Assembly: GCA_016932095.1 (NCBI GenBank)
Contig: JAFGDN010000011.1
Span: 1-64,000, forward strand
DNA length: 64,000 nt
Source of the DNA: Sedimentisphaerales bacterium
Lineage (GTDB): Bacteria; Planctomycetota; Phycisphaerae; Sedimentisphaerales; Anaerobacaceae
Reading direction: 5' to 3'
Position numbers and translations under genes: made by a program. Of this stretch, positions 51,685-61,417 are shown piece after piece. The notes below the pieces were generated by a model, which saw only the letters and a list, made by a program, of their open reading frames with translations, was not told the origin of the DNA and ran no database searches. The number at the start of each line of letters is the position of its first letter. The stretch's first letter is position 1.

Positions 51685-52554
51685 TTACCTGTCAACTCCG
51701 ATATCGACGGCTGTGGCCGAATGTGTAATCGCGCCAACCGCTATGCGGTCAACGCCGCATTGCGCAATGGCGGAAACGTTGGTCAGGGTGATATTGCCCG
51801 ACGCCTCCAATAACGGTTTACCTCGTCCGCGCATTTTTTGTTTCATCTCAACGGCGTGTTTCAACTGCCACTGCCCCATATTATCCAAAAGCACAATGTC
51901 AATATCGGGAATCTCCAGCACGTAATTGAGCTGGTCATCGACGTGGTCAACTTCAACTGCGACGAACTTCGCGTGTTTCATCATTCGGGCCTTTTTTATA
52001 ATCTTCCGCAGCTTCGGCTGGAAATTCCTGCCCAACTGCGCCAGGTGATTGTCTTTAATCAATATCCCGTCATAAAGCCCAAGCCGGTGGTTGTACCCGC
52101 CGCCGCATCGAACCGCATATTTTTCTAGCGCCCGCCAGCCGGGCAGTGTTTTTCGGGTATCGTAAATCTTCGCTTTTGTTCCCTGCACCGCGCGAACGTA
52201 TTTGCGTGTCGTTGTCGCAATGCCGCTCAGCCGCTGGAGAAAATTCAGCATCACCCGCTCTGCCGACAGTATCGAGCGCAGAGGCCCGGAAATTGTCGCC
52301 AGCCGGCACCCGACGTATGCGTGCTGGCCGTCTCTGACAAAAACCTTGAGCTGAAGCCGCTTGTCATACATCCGCAGCAGGTCTTTAACGATATTCATTC
52401 CGCATACGACAATTTCCTCGCGGGAAATAATCTCGGCTTTATCCCTGACGCTGCCGTCAAACAACAGCTCGCTGGTCATATCACGCTGCCCGAGGTCTTC
52501 CTCTATTGCCAGCTTCAAGAGGAGTCTAACTTCTTCCGTCTTCAATAGTTTCAT
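51685..52554 (-). CDS. nadC: Nicotinate-nucleotide pyrophosphorylase (carboxylating)
   Basis: 289 aa. NadC forms nicotinate mononucleotide from quinolinate and PRPP. Seen: [15 protein letters not shown], the conserved [20 protein letters not shown] segment, [16 protein letters not shown] and [12 protein letters not shown], then [13 protein letters not shown]. Its start lies inside the uvrB 3' end (29-nt overlap), indicating co-transcription. Confidence 0.95.
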   Translation of the reverse strand: MKLLKTEEVRLLLKLAIEEDLGQRDMTSELLFDGSVRDKAEIISREEIVVCGMNIVKDLLRMYDKRLQLKVFVRDGQHAYVGCRLATISGPLRSILSAERVMLNFLQRLSGIATTTRKYVRAVQGTKAKIYDTRKTLPGWRALEKYAVRCGGGYNHRLGLYDGILIKDNHLAQLGRNFQPKLRKIIKKARMMKHAKFVAVEVDHVDDQLNYVLEIPDIDIVLLDNMGQWQLKHAVEMKQKMRGRGKPLLEASGNITLTNVSAIAQCGVDRIAVGAITHSATAVDIGVDR

Positions 52555-54607
52555 TCTTTTTGTCGCCTTTTAATTTCAGTTTAACTTTTTTCGCGGCCAG
52601 GAAGTCGCGTTTTTTCCTTTTAGAATCAAGCAACACCAGCTCAGGCAAATCCTTCAACTCCCTGAGACGGTCCCGCAGGACCGCGGCCCGCTCAAAATCA
52701 AGCGCCTCGGCTGCTTCGAGCATTTCCTTTTCGACGGCGCTAACCAGCTCAACCTTCTCAAACTGTTCCGGTTCGAACCGCACCGCCTCGCGGGCGGTCT
52801 TGCCCGCCTTCAGCTCCACGGCCAGGCCGGAACGTATTTCCTTGCGTATGGTCTCAGGAGTGATGTTATGCTCCTTATTATACTGAAGCTGTATTTTACG
52901 ACGCCTGTTCGTTTCGTCAATAGCTTTCTGCATCGACTCGGTGACGGTATCGGCGTATAAAAATACGGTGGCATTGACGTTTCTGGCGGTCCTGCCTATG
53001 GTTTGTATAAGGGATGTTTCGCTTCGCAGGAAGCCCTCCTTGTCTGCGTCTAAAATCGCCACAAGCGACACCTCAGGCAAATCCAGCCCCTCGCGCAAAA
53101 GGTTTATCCCGACAAGAACGTCAAATTTTCCCTGTCGCAGGTCCCGCAGTATTTCCACTCGTTCGAGGGTTTCAACCTCGCTGTGCAGATATTGGCACTT
53201 AATACCTTTTTTCGCAATATATGCCGACAAATCTTCAGCTAATTTCTTTGTAAGGGTTGTTACGAGAACCCTTTCCTTGGCCTCGATGCGCTTCTCAATC
53301 TCGCCTAAAAGATGCTGCACCTGGTCTCTGGCAGGGTAAACGAAGATTTCAGGGTCAATCAGCCCTGTCGGCCTGATTATCTGCTCCACCACCTCGTGAT
53401 TACACAATTGCAGCTCAAACGGGGCCGGCGTCGCGGAAACGAAAATCACGTTGTTCCATTTCTCCTCAAACTCGTCAAAACGCAACGGCCTGTTGTCCAA
53501 TGCGCTTGGCAGCCGGAAGCCGTGCTCGACGAGGACCTCTTTTCTGCTCCTGTCGCCTGCCCACATACCCCTAATCTGCGGTATTGTTACGTGCGACTCG
53601 TCTATAAATAAAAGGAAGTTCTTCGGGAAATAATCAATCAGCGTATAAGGCCTCGCCCCCGGCGGCAAACCAGCCAGATGCCGTGAATAATTTTCTATGC
53701 CGCTGCAATAGCCGATTTCTTGGAGCATTTCGATATCATATTTGGTCCTCGCCTCAAGCCGTTGCGCCTCCAACAATTTACCCTGCCCCCGCAGCTCCGC
53801 AAGGCGCTGCTTCAATTCCTCTTTTATTCCCTCTATTGCCCTGGCTATGCTGTCTTCGCCGGGAACGTAATGCTGGGCGGGATAAATAAAGACCTGCTCT
53901 TCCTGCGCGAGAATTTCCCCGCTGACGGGGTTTATGTAAGTAATTTTTTCAATCCGGTCGCCGAAAAACTCGAATCGAATCGCATACGACTCATACGACG
54001 GATACAGCTCAACCACGTCGCCACGGACCCGAAACATCCCCCTTTGAAACTCTATATCGTTCCTCGCGTACTGGATGTCCGCTAATCGGCCTAAAAGTTC
54101 GTTTCTGTTCACGACGTCGCCGACTCTCGCACCAACTACGCTTGCCTTATATTCCTCAGGTGAACCAAGCCCGAATATGCACGACACCGACGCAACGATG
54201 ATGCAATCCCCACGGGTCGATAAGCTCATCGTCGTCGAAAGGCGCAGGCGGTCCAAATCCGCGTTTTTGGAAGCGTCCTTTTCGATATAAATATCCCTTT
54301 GAGGAATATACGCCTCGGGCTGATAGTAATCGTAGTAACTCACAAAATACTCTACCGCGTTACTGGGAAATAATTCCTTAAACTCCTCGTAAAGCTGCGC
54401 CGCCAGGGTCTTATTATGTGAAATGACGAGCGTCGGCCTGTTTATCGCCGCGATGACGTTTGCCATTGTAAAGGTTTTGCCTGAGCCGGTAACACCCATC
54501 AGCGTCTGAAACTTCCTGCCGGCGCGCAATCTTTCTATCAGCCGGTTTATCGCCTCCGGCTGGTCTCCTGACGGCTTCATCGCACTATTCAATTCAAATT
54601 GCGTCAT
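52526..54607 (-). CDS. uvrB: UvrABC excision repair helicase subunit
   Basis: 693 aa. Walker [16 protein letters not shown], beta-hairpin [20 protein letters not shown]-box variant DESHVTI, helicase motif [23 protein letters not shown] (shown by its ends) and QTIGRTARN, then the UVR motif [15 protein letters not shown] near the end. It verifies DNA damage and recruits UvrC. Usual length. First gene of uvrB-nadC-birA-lipBA. Confidence 0.97.
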   Translation of the reverse strand: MTQFELNSAMKPSGDQPEAINRLIERLRAGRKFQTLMGVTGSGKTFTMANVIAAINRPTLVISHNKTLAAQLYEEFKELFPSNAVEYFVSYYDYYQPEAYIPQRDIYIEKDASKNADLDRLRLSTTMSLSTRGDCIIVASVSCIFGLGSPEEYKASVVGARVGDVVNRNELLGRLADIQYARNDIEFQRGMFRVRGDVVELYPSYESYAIRFEFFGDRIEKITYINPVSGEILAQEEQVFIYPAQHYVPGEDSIARAIEGIKEELKQRLAELRGQGKLLEAQRLEARTKYDIEMLQEIGYCSGIENYSRHLAGLPPGARPYTLIDYFPKNFLLFIDESHVTIPQIRGMWAGDRSRKEVLVEHGFRLPSALDNRPLRFDEFEEKWNNVIFVSATPAPFELQLCNHEVVEQIIRPTGLIDPEIFVYPARDQVQHLLGEIEKRIEAKERVLVTTLTKKLAEDLSAYIAKKGIKCQYLHSEVETLERVEILRDLRQGKFDVLVGINLLREGLDLPEVSLVAILDADKEGFLRSETSLIQTIGRTARNVNATVFLYADTVTESMQKAIDETNRRRKIQLQYNKEHNITPETIRKEIRSGLAVELKAGKTAREAVRFEPEQFEKVELVSAVEKEMLEAAEALDFERAAVLRDRLRELKDLPELVLLDSKRKKRDFLAAKKVKLKLKGDKKNETIEDGRS

Positions 54608-54819
54608 ATCTTCTTAAACCACAACCACTAACAGAACATTTCGATTATACCCTTCGAAGCTGTTCTATGCCAAACCAAAGGCGTCTATAGTAATCGTTCC
54701 AAAGTTTGTGGTGGAATTTTCGGGGGCCGGCCGCATCGCCAGCTTCCTCAGATTACTTTTCGCAAATCGCAGACGCCATCCCTGCGCCGCAGCTATTCCG
54801 ACAAATAGCAATGTTCCAA

Positions 54820-54847
54820 CGCCTTTGGCGAGACCTCGCTATGGCAG
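54820..54847. repeat. Palindromic element, second copy of the 1571-1610 type
   Basis: cgcctttggcgag, acctcgc, atggcagg. In the gap (54608-54848) between uvrB and glyQS, where nothing else was recognised. Confidence 0.4.
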
Positions 54848-54848
54848 G

Positions 54849-56327
54849 TTATAAATCGAGTTTTTCTCGAACATAGGTTTTTAACTGGTCTGTGGCGAGG
54901 CGTATTTGCTCCATTGAGTCGCGCTGGCGGATGGTTACGGTGTTATCCTGGGTGGTTTGGCCATCGACTGTGATACAGAATGGGGTCCCGGCCTCGTCCT
55001 GCCTGCGATAGCGTCTGCCGATGGCGCCTTTATCGTCGTAGAAGCAGTTGAAATATTTTTTAAGGTCATCGAAAATTTTGCGTGCGATTTCGGGCATACC
55101 GTCGCGGTTGACTAAGGGAAAAACGCCCGCTTTTATCGGCGCGATTGCGGGGGAGAAACGCAGTAAATTTCGCGTCTCGCCGCGGACCTCTTCCTCATCA
55201 TAAGCGTCAACGAGGAAGGCCAGCGTGCTTCTATCCATACCAGCGCTTGGCTCAATCACGTATGGGATAAAGCGGCTTTTTTTTTCGTCGTCGAAGTAAG
55301 ACAGGGGGCCTTTGAGGTAGTCCTCGGCCTCTTCCTTCAATTTGATTTTCGACAGGTCGCCTTTGTTCTCGTACCAGGAATTGAGCGTTCGCATACCTCG
55401 CTGGTGCTGGCGAAGGTCGTAATCGGTGCGGTTGGCGATGCCTTCTAATTCCTGCCAGTCGCCTGAGCCGAATGGGAACTTGTATTCGACGTCAACGCAG
55501 CCCTTTGCGTAATGGGCCAATTCGTCTTTTTCGTGCTCGCGGAAACGCAGGTTTTCTTTCTTTATTCCGAGGTTCAAATACCAGTTGAAACGCTGCTGTT
55601 TCCAGTGCACGAACCACTGGTCATCGGTGCCGGGTGCGCAGAAGAACTCAAGCTCGGCCTGCTCGAATTCGCGTGTTCTGAAAATGAACGCCTTGGTTGT
55701 TATCTCGTTGCGGAAACTCTTGCCGATTTGCGCTATGCCGAATGGGATTTTGACCCGAGTTGAATCGAGGACGTTCCTGAAGTTGGCGAAAATGCCCTGC
55801 GCGGTTTCAGGCCGCAAAAAGAGTGTCATTGAATCATCGACGTTAGCTCCCATATTGGTCTCGAACATCAGGTTGAATGGCATCGGCTGGGTGAAATTGC
55901 CGACCGCGCCGCAGGCGGGACAGACCTTTCTGCTTAAATCCTGTGCGCCGGCGGCGGCAGCGGCCAATGCGATATGCTCGGTGTGCTCCTCTGCTGATTC
56001 GTTTGGCTTGTCTTTTAAGTGGTCAATGCGAGTGCGGGTATTGCATTTTTTACATTCGGCGATGAGGTCTGCGAACTGGTCGGCGTGGCCCGAGGCCTTC
56101 CAGACAAGGGGGTGCATAAGGATTGAGCAATCGATACCCACTACGTCATCCCGCATCTGGACGACGCTTTTCCACCAGGCCTTTTTGACGTTATTTTTCA
56201 GCTCAACGCCCAGCGGCCCGTAGTCGTAGCAGCTTGCCAGCCCGCCGTAGATTTCACTGGATTGGAATATGAATCCTCGCCGTTTGCACAACGATACGAT
56301 ATCCTCAAGTTTCGTCAGCTTCGCCAT
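54849..56327 (-). CDS. glyQS: Glycyl-tRNA synthetase, alpha2 type
   Basis: 492 aa class II aaRS. GFIFQSSEIYGGLASCYDYGPLGVELKNN (given by its ends GFIFQSSEIYG and DYGPLGVEL), motif 2 FRNEITTKAFIFRTREFEQ, YVIEPSAGMDRS motif 3, and a C-terminal anticodon-binding domain. Two zinc-ribbon Cys pairs (CKKC, CPAC). It charges tRNA-Gly. A sigma-70 promoter lies at 56394-56421 and the leader is echoed at 57017-57110. Confidence 0.95.
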   Translation of the reverse strand: MAKLTKLEDIVSLCKRRGFIFQSSEIYGGLASCYDYGPLGVELKNNVKKAWWKSVVQMRDDVVGIDCSILMHPLVWKASGHADQFADLIAECKKCNTRTRIDHLKDKPNESAEEHTEHIALAAAAAGAQDLSRKVCPACGAVGNFTQPMPFNLMFETNMGANVDDSMTLFLRPETAQGIFANFRNVLDSTRVKIPFGIAQIGKSFRNEITTKAFIFRTREFEQAELEFFCAPGTDDQWFVHWKQQRFNWYLNLGIKKENLRFREHEKDELAHYAKGCVDVEYKFPFGSGDWQELEGIANRTDYDLRQHQRGMRTLNSWYENKGDLSKIKLKEEAEDYLKGPLSYFDDEKKSRFIPYVIEPSAGMDRSTLAFLVDAYDEEEVRGETRNLLRFSPAIAPIKAGVFPLVNRDGMPEIARKIFDDLKKYFNCFYDDKGAIGRRYRRQDEAGTPFCITVDGQTTQDNTVTIRQRDSMEQIRLATDQLKTYVREKLDL

Positions 56328-56393
56328 TTTGACCTCAATAATTTTTCCGCCTTTGACGGATTCATGCAGTTTGTAAAAACTTTAGAAGACATG

Positions 56394-56421
56394 ATTATAC
56401 AAAAGCTAAGACTTAATGCAA
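56394..56421 (-). promoter_or_regulatory. Promoter of glyQS
   Basis: On the minus strand TTGCAT (56421-56416), 16-nt spacer, TATAAT (56399-56394). The ATG is 67 nt further on. Confidence 0.65.
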
Positions 56422-56527
56422 ATACTCGCAAAAGTATCCCAAAATTTAGAGGATGTTATCATTCAGGCATTTTCATTATCTGTAAATATTATTAAATCGA
56501 TAGCAATATAGAATTTCACAGAAAGGA

Positions 56528-57016
56528 TCATTTTTTTGGGGGGGCCACAATCTTGATTTTAATTTTTGTCCCATCCGGAAGGTCTTTGCACTGGTGAGAA
56601 AGTTGCCCGGATATACTAAAGTGTACATATACGTCTATAGTCTCAAGATTTTCTACTTCATATTTTCCACCGAGAAATGGCGGAATAGAAAAGCTATAGC
56701 ATTGCTTCGGTTTTAAATGCTTCCCTATAAGTTTTGAAGCTGCAACTAACGAACACATAAACCATTCTTCTGCTTTTTCTGGTTATAGGGTCATTTTTTT
56801 GAATTTCTCGATTGTTTCAGCTACCTCCGTAAACGTTCCACAGGAGGTATCAAGCCAGAAGACATGTCCATTTGGTCGACTTAAAAAAATATCACCGAGA
56901 GCGCTAACGAGTAAAGGAAACACATCATTGCCAATCAGCCACCGCCAATCTTCTAATAGTAGTTCGAAATCTATTTCCTTTGTATCAATCGTTAAATCGT
57001 TCAATGTCAGATTCAT
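56528..57016 (-). pseudogene. DUF1851 (T6SS Tdi1-type immunity-like) protein, interrupted by an in-frame stop
   Basis: The frame opens at 57016 (MNLTLNDLTIDTK), passes LLEDWRWLIG, VSALGDIFLSRP and FWLDTSCGTFTEVAE, meets TAA at 56783-56785, then continues in the same frame with PEKAEEWFMC, QCYSFSIPPFLGGKYEVENL and LPDGTKIKI to 56528. Both halves fit the DUF1851 pattern and the sum (about 161 aa) is the expected full length. TAA is not a known recoding codon, so the gene is probably dead. Two shorter ORFs would be called without noting this. Family proteins often serve as immunity proteins near toxins; none is visible here. Confidence 0.75.
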
Positions 57017-57047
57017 ATAAACTTACCAGTTTAGCCATTTTGACCTT
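57017..57047 (-). repeat. Duplicated glyQS leader and start remnant
   Basis: aggtcaaaATGGC[gt]AA[ga]CTG is common to the glyQS start (56316-56336) and this site. Here it begins a 17-codon frame (MAKLVSLYESDIERFND) that stops in the DUF1851 gene. It follows the promoter at 57083-57110. Confidence 0.6.
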
Positions 57048-57082
57048 TCTAATTCGATTGTTTTCAAAGGATTAGACGCACA

Positions 57083-57110
57083 TTATACAGACGGTTTGAT
57101 TGATTGCAAA
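57083..57110 (-). promoter_or_regulatory. Promoter upstream of the DUF1851 pseudogene, same type as the glyQS promoter
   Basis: Minus strand TTGCAA (57110-57105), 16-nt spacer, TATAAT (57088-57083), the same design and spacer length as at glyQS. Confidence 0.65.
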
Positions 57111-57127
57111 CTTCTGCTGTTTCTTAA

Positions 57128-58033
57128 TTATTGCGGTTCTTTGGGCTTTTCTACATTCACTGACTCATTACCCATAGGCAGTTTCAGGGACTGCTGCCAG
57201 TTGTTCTCTCCCGCTTCGAGGCAGCGGGCAAAGCCATATTCGACGTCGCCGGATGTGCAATAAAGTTTCTTTCCGGAGTATTTGTCTTTTGGGGCGTATT
57301 TGCCGAGGACGGTCGCCGGATACCAGTGGTATGGAAATTTGTGGTCTTTGAGGCCGGGGGTTATTTCGCCAATATCGACGTTGTGGGCGTGAAGAAGCAG
57401 GCGATTGGTAACATTCAGTGTAATATCCTGTGTGAGGTAGTGGTCTGCCCAGTAAACACGGTTCGGCTCGTTCGAAATGTTGCCGAGCTCGTTTGCGTCC
57501 CAGCCGAGGGGAACGTAGGCGTCGAGAAACGTCAGGTGTATATTTGCTTTGGTCTGTTTTGCTAATATTTTGGCGGCCTCGCTGATAGCCCAGGAACCGG
57601 CTGAGTGGCCAATCAGGTGAATATGCTGAGGATTTTTCAAGAGTTTCAGAATCTTCTCCGCGAGGAGCGGCCCGCCTTTATCGCGTGCATACTGGGCGGC
57701 GTCTCTCGGATTGAGCACTTGTGCCTCTTTTCGCCAGTCAAACCAGGCGCAGAGCCAATCATTGTTATCGACCTTGTCATTTATCATCAATGCCAAATCT
57801 TTCGGCCAAAGGTCTCGTTCAAACCAGCCGTGCGTCACAACCACGATTTTCCACCCGTCTTTTCGGGGCAGGTTGGCCTTTTCGGCTTTTACGATAATGC
57901 TATTCGGCTGGCCGGAAGCGATATATAAACTCGGCTCAGCCGCCGGTTTTTTGTCGCCGGCAGCAGCCGTTGCGATTATAGCCGTCAGAGCGAGCAGGAT
58001 TACAAAGCAATATTTGGTTCGATTTGAGCACAT
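57128..58033 (-). CDS. Secreted alpha/beta-hydrolase, lipase-like
   Basis: 301 aa with a signal peptide (FVILLALTAIIATAAAG). VVVTHGWFERDL opens the fold and LIGHSAGSWAI carries the nucleophile Ser in GHSAG; later FLDAYVPLGW gives a candidate acid and HAHNVDIGE plus HKFPYHWYP the His. The pattern is closest to lipase/acylhydrolase (pancreatic-lipase-like) proteins. Substrate unknown; exported location supported by the signal. Confidence 0.8.
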   Translation of the reverse strand: MCSNRTKYCFVILLALTAIIATAAAGDKKPAAEPSLYIASGQPNSIIVKAEKANLPRKDGWKIVVVTHGWFERDLWPKDLALMINDKVDNNDWLCAWFDWRKEAQVLNPRDAAQYARDKGGPLLAEKILKLLKNPQHIHLIGHSAGSWAISEAAKILAKQTKANIHLTFLDAYVPLGWDANELGNISNEPNRVYWADHYLTQDITLNVTNRLLLHAHNVDIGEITPGLKDHKFPYHWYPATVLGKYAPKDKYSGKKLYCTSGDVEYGFARCLEAGENNWQQSLKLPMGNESVNVEKPKEPQ

Positions 58034-58124
58034 AATTCCTGCCGGCTATCTTATGCGTATCCGGCTGAATTACAATAGTCGTCTTTGACATAGTAAAATG
58101 ACTCGGCTACACTCTGCCAACCTT

Positions 58125-59351
58125 ATGGAAACAAAAGCTTGCATAGTTGGCGCGGGGGCGGCGGGTTTGATGTCGGCGATTTTTGCTGCTCAAAGCGGTG
58201 CGAAAACGATTGTGATTGAAAAAAATGCGGCCGCCGGAGAGAAACTGCTTTTGACGGGCGGGGGCAGGTGCAATCTGACGCATACCGGAACGGTCGAAGA
58301 TTTTATCCGTGCTTATGGCAAATTCGGAAGGTTTCTTCGCCACTCACTTTATGAATTTTCGCCGCAAGCGACGGTTGAGTTTTTCTCGGATTTGGGGCTT
58401 GCGACAAAGACGGAAGAAAACGGCGTCGTATTTCCCACGGGCGAGCGAGGAAGCGACGTTCGGGACGCTTTACTTAGTCAATGTCAGAAACTGAATGTAG
58501 AGTTTATCTTTGGCAGGGGGATTGAGAGAATAGAGAAACGAGACAACGGTTTTGCTGCTTTTGCCGGCAGGGAGATTTTGGCGGCCCAAAAAGTGATTAT
58601 CACAACAGGCGGATTAAGTTATCCGCAAACCGGCTCAACGGGCGATGGCTTCAAACTCGCAAAATCGCTTGGCCATACAATAGTTGAGCCGAAGGCGGCG
58701 CTTGCGCCGTTGATAACAGTGGAAAAATGGACGAATGAACCGGCGGGCACGTCGCTCAATAGCGTGAAAATAACCGCTCAAGTCGAAGACAAAAAAGTTT
58801 GCGTAAAAGGCCCGATGATTTTTACACAGGACGGCATTGGCGGGCCGGCAGTGCTCGATTTGAGCAGGGAGCTTGCCGATTATTTACCAGCTAAAAAGCC
58901 GATTGAAATTTTTATCGATATGCTGCCGTCGATGAATGAAACCAAACTTGAGGAATATCTTGTTGACCGCCTGTTACAGTATTCGAGAAAAATCATTGTC
59001 AACATTCTTTTTGACGTTGTTCCAAAGAAAGTAGCAGGTTTTCTTTGCCGGCTGGCCGGGTTAGCCGAGACGCCCGCCAACCAGTTGAAAAAAGAACAGC
59101 GACGTGAAATCGTCTGGTTGTTAAAGAAGTTCCCGCTTTCGATTTCGGCGGCAAGGCCGATTGATGAGGCGATAATCACACGGGGCGGCGTCGCCGCAAA
59201 TGAAATCGACCCGAAGATGATGCAATCCAAAATATGTCCCGGTTTGTTTTTTGCCGGCGAGGTAATCGACGTTGACGGCCCCTGCGGGGGGTATAATTTG
59301 CAGATTTGCTGGTCAACAGGGGCTTTGGCGGGCAAATCGGCTGTAAAATAA
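58125..59351 (+). CDS. BaiN/HI0933-type FAD-dependent oxidoreductase
   Basis: 408 aa from METKACIVG. FAD motif VGAGAAGLMSAIFAAQ, EKNAAAGEKLLLTGGGRCNLTHT, TTGGLSYPQTGSTGDG, and the C-terminal TRGGVAANEIDPKMMQS and FFAGEVIDVDGPCGGYNLQICWSTG (by ends FFAGEVIDVDGPCGG and WSTG) are typical of HI0933-like flavoproteins. The physiological substrate in this family is unsettled. An ATG at 58098 would add nine residues; neither has a good Shine-Dalgarno site. Confidence 0.88.
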   Translation: METKACIVGAGAAGLMSAIFAAQSGAKTIVIEKNAAAGEKLLLTGGGRCNLTHTGTVEDFIRAYGKFGRFLRHSLYEFSPQATVEFFSDLGLATKTEENGVVFPTGERGSDVRDALLSQCQKLNVEFIFGRGIERIEKRDNGFAAFAGREILAAQKVIITTGGLSYPQTGSTGDGFKLAKSLGHTIVEPKAALAPLITVEKWTNEPAGTSLNSVKITAQVEDKKVCVKGPMIFTQDGIGGPAVLDLSRELADYLPAKKPIEIFIDMLPSMNETKLEEYLVDRLLQYSRKIIVNILFDVVPKKVAGFLCRLAGLAETPANQLKKEQRREIVWLLKKFPLSISAARPIDEAIITRGGVAANEIDPKMMQSKICPGLFFAGEVIDVDGPCGGYNLQICWSTGALAGKSAVK

Positions 59352-59397
59352 TCGAAGGACGCTGATTTCATCGCCCGGTTATTCCGATATGATTTGA

Positions 59398-60342
59398 ATG
59401 AAAACGGGACAGTTCAGTTTAATTAGGATAGCGAAACTGCTGGCTATAAGCGTGTTGTGCGTGCTGGCGCTGCTGTATATCGACTATACATACGGCCTGA
59501 GAAGGGCTCCGAAATCGCTTGCCAGGCAGAGCAAAACCGAGCATTTCCATATTTACGCCGACGTGGACGAAAAGACGCTGAGGCATTATGAGAATTTCTT
59601 CGAGGGGTTTTACGATTACTTTAATAAGGAGTATTTTGAAATCGGCCAGAGACGTCCGCTTAAAGTTTATCTGTTTAGCGATGTCAATAGTTACGGTCCG
59701 TATATGCTCAGCGTTCGCGGTCCCCGTACGCCTTACGGTTTCTATATGGGCACGTGGTCGAATATTATCGTGGTCAACCGCGAATCAGGGCTTGGGACAA
59801 CGACACACGAACTGGTGCATCATTACATAAGGACAAGCTTCGCGAGGCCCCCGGCGGAATGGGCTGAAGAAGGCATTTGTGTATTCTTCGAGAAATTCAT
59901 CGGCCATTTCGACGAGGACGGCGAACTGAATATCTCGTTTGGCTATTTCAGCAACTGGCGATTCCCCATTACTAAAAAATTCGTGAAATGGCTATCTCTC
60001 GACGACCTTGTTACGACAAATATGCCTGACCAGGGTATCGCTGGAGCGTTGATGCTCTTTCTTCATAAAAAAGGTCTTTTCAAAGAGTTTGTCGGACAGT
60101 TAAGACAGGCAACCGACGACCCGAACGGCGTGGCAACGCTGGAAAAAGTTTACGGCAAACCGTTATCGGTGATTGAAAAGGACTTGCAGGAATGGGTCAG
60201 GAACCAGCCGATAGATGAGGATGTCAACCTTGTCCAGGAGTCGTTTGTCCTGCCTGCGGATAAGTGGCAAATATGGTTGCAGGAAAACAACTCACGCCTC
60301 TACTGGGACGAAAACCAACAGATTTACCGCGTTAGAAAGTAA
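59398..60342 (+). CDS. Membrane-anchored gluzincin-like peptidase (peptidase MA type)
   Basis: 314 aa. One N-terminal transmembrane segment (LLAISVLCVLALLYIDY), then an extracytoplasmic domain with HELVHH (His137, Glu138, His141) and a distal Glu in WAEEG (Glu157/158). The same design as 9816-10853, but anchored by a helix instead of a lipid. Substrate unknown. It is followed by a 16-18 bp palindrome and the M48 gene. Confidence 0.72.
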   Translation: MKTGQFSLIRIAKLLAISVLCVLALLYIDYTYGLRRAPKSLARQSKTEHFHIYADVDEKTLRHYENFFEGFYDYFNKEYFEIGQRRPLKVYLFSDVNSYGPYMLSVRGPRTPYGFYMGTWSNIIVVNRESGLGTTTHELVHHYIRTSFARPPAEWAEEGICVFFEKFIGHFDEDGELNISFGYFSNWRFPITKKFVKWLSLDDLVTTNMPDQGIAGALMLFLHKKGLFKEFVGQLRQATDDPNGVATLEKVYGKPLSVIEKDLQEWVRNQPIDEDVNLVQESFVLPADKWQIWLQENNSRLYWDENQQIYRVRK

Positions 60343-60356
60343 GCGCTTCCCTTATC

Positions 60357-60374
60357 GTCCCGATAAATCGGGAC
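60357..60374. repeat. Perfect palindrome GTCCCGAT-AA-ATCGGGAC
   Basis: Two 8-bp arms around two bases, 14 nt after the stop of the gluzincin gene. No T-tract follows, so it is a repeat or a weak terminator. Confidence 0.5.
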
Positions 60375-60468
60375 TCCACAAAATTACACGAATCCTTATG
60401 CTTGCAAATAGTGCGATTTCGGATAAAATTCTGGTGAGATGAGTTTTTTGCAAGAAAGGAGAAATATT

Positions 60469-61278
60469 ATGAAGCGTGAATTAACCTTAAAAACTATCGC
60501 CTTGTGCTGCGTTTTAATGCTGCAATCATCGTGCTCGCAGGTAGCGATTACGGGGCGAAAGCAGTTCAATATCGTTCCCGACTCGATGATGAATTCTATG
60601 GCGCTGCAGTCGTATAATGAATTTCTCTCGGCCAGCAAGCTCAGCGCCGATACCGAGAAGACGCGAATGGTAAAGGACGTCGGCGTCAGGATTCAAAAGG
60701 CCGTTGAGAAGTACTGCGCAGAGAATAACCTTTCTTCTCGAATCAGCAGTTACCAGTGGGAGTTCAATCTTGTCGAGGACCCCAACGTAAACGCATGGTG
60801 TATGCCAGGCGGCAAGGTTGTTGTCTATACGGGATTGTTGCCCGTTGCGCAAAATGAGGCGGGGCTGGCGGTAGTGATGGGGCATGAAATCGCGCACGCC
60901 ATCGCCAGGCACGGCTCGGAGCGTATGTCGCAGGGGCTTATCGTTGAGCTGGGCGGTGTAGCTTTGTCGGAGGCGCTTGCCAATAAGCCGGAGCAGACGA
61001 AAAATCTGTTTTTAATGTCCTACGGGATAGGAACGCAGGTCGGCGTGCTTTTGCCTTACAGCCGGCTGCACGAAAATGAGGCCGACAGGATGGGCCTGAT
61101 TTTTATGGCGATGGCCGGCTATAATCCCAACGAGGCGATTAGTTTCTGGGAGAGAATGGCTGCATCAAGCAAAGGCCCAAAACCGCCGGAATTGCTCAGC
61201 ACCCACCCCGCCGACTCGACGAGAATCAACAATATCAAGAAGCTAATCCCGGAGGCAATGCAGTATTACAAACCGTGA
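60469..61278 (+). CDS. M48-family metallopeptidase, lipoprotein
   Basis: 269 aa. A lipobox-like QSSC at Cys22 suggests an outer-envelope lipoprotein. Zinc motif HEIAH (His139, Glu140, His143) and the distal ENEADRMGL are the M48 (LoiP/BepA-type) signature, with FSxxHP-like LSTHPADSTRI near the end. AAAGGAG upstream fixes the ATG at 60469; a longer frame from 60439 lacks it. Related proteases help quality control of outer-membrane proteins. Confidence 0.88.
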   Translation: MKRELTLKTIALCCVLMLQSSCSQVAITGRKQFNIVPDSMMNSMALQSYNEFLSASKLSADTEKTRMVKDVGVRIQKAVEKYCAENNLSSRISSYQWEFNLVEDPNVNAWCMPGGKVVVYTGLLPVAQNEAGLAVVMGHEIAHAIARHGSERMSQGLIVELGGVALSEALANKPEQTKNLFLMSYGIGTQVGVLLPYSRLHENEADRMGLIFMAMAGYNPNEAISFWERMAASSKGPKPPELLSTHPADSTRINNIKKLIPEAMQYYKP

Positions 61279-61291
61279 AAAATCGGATGTT

Positions 61292-61319
61292 GGAAGACAG
61301 AGGACGGAGGGCAGAAGAA
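61292..61319. repeat. Purine heptamer array after the M48 gene
   Basis: Units ggaagac, agaggac, ggagggc, agaagaa, the same class as 25892 and ispE. Confidence 0.7.
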
Positions 61320-61417
61320 TTTTATGGGCTTAACCCTATCCTACGTGACTAAATTGGGCAAGCCGCGGGCTTGAGTGAAAAAGTTGACATTGGAAGTTAT
61401 GCGGAGTGAATAAAACT

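Noticed and set aside
56528-57016. Stop codon readthrough or recoding in the DUF1851 gene
   Set aside because: TAA is not known to encode selenocysteine or pyrrolysine, and no stem-loop follows the stop.
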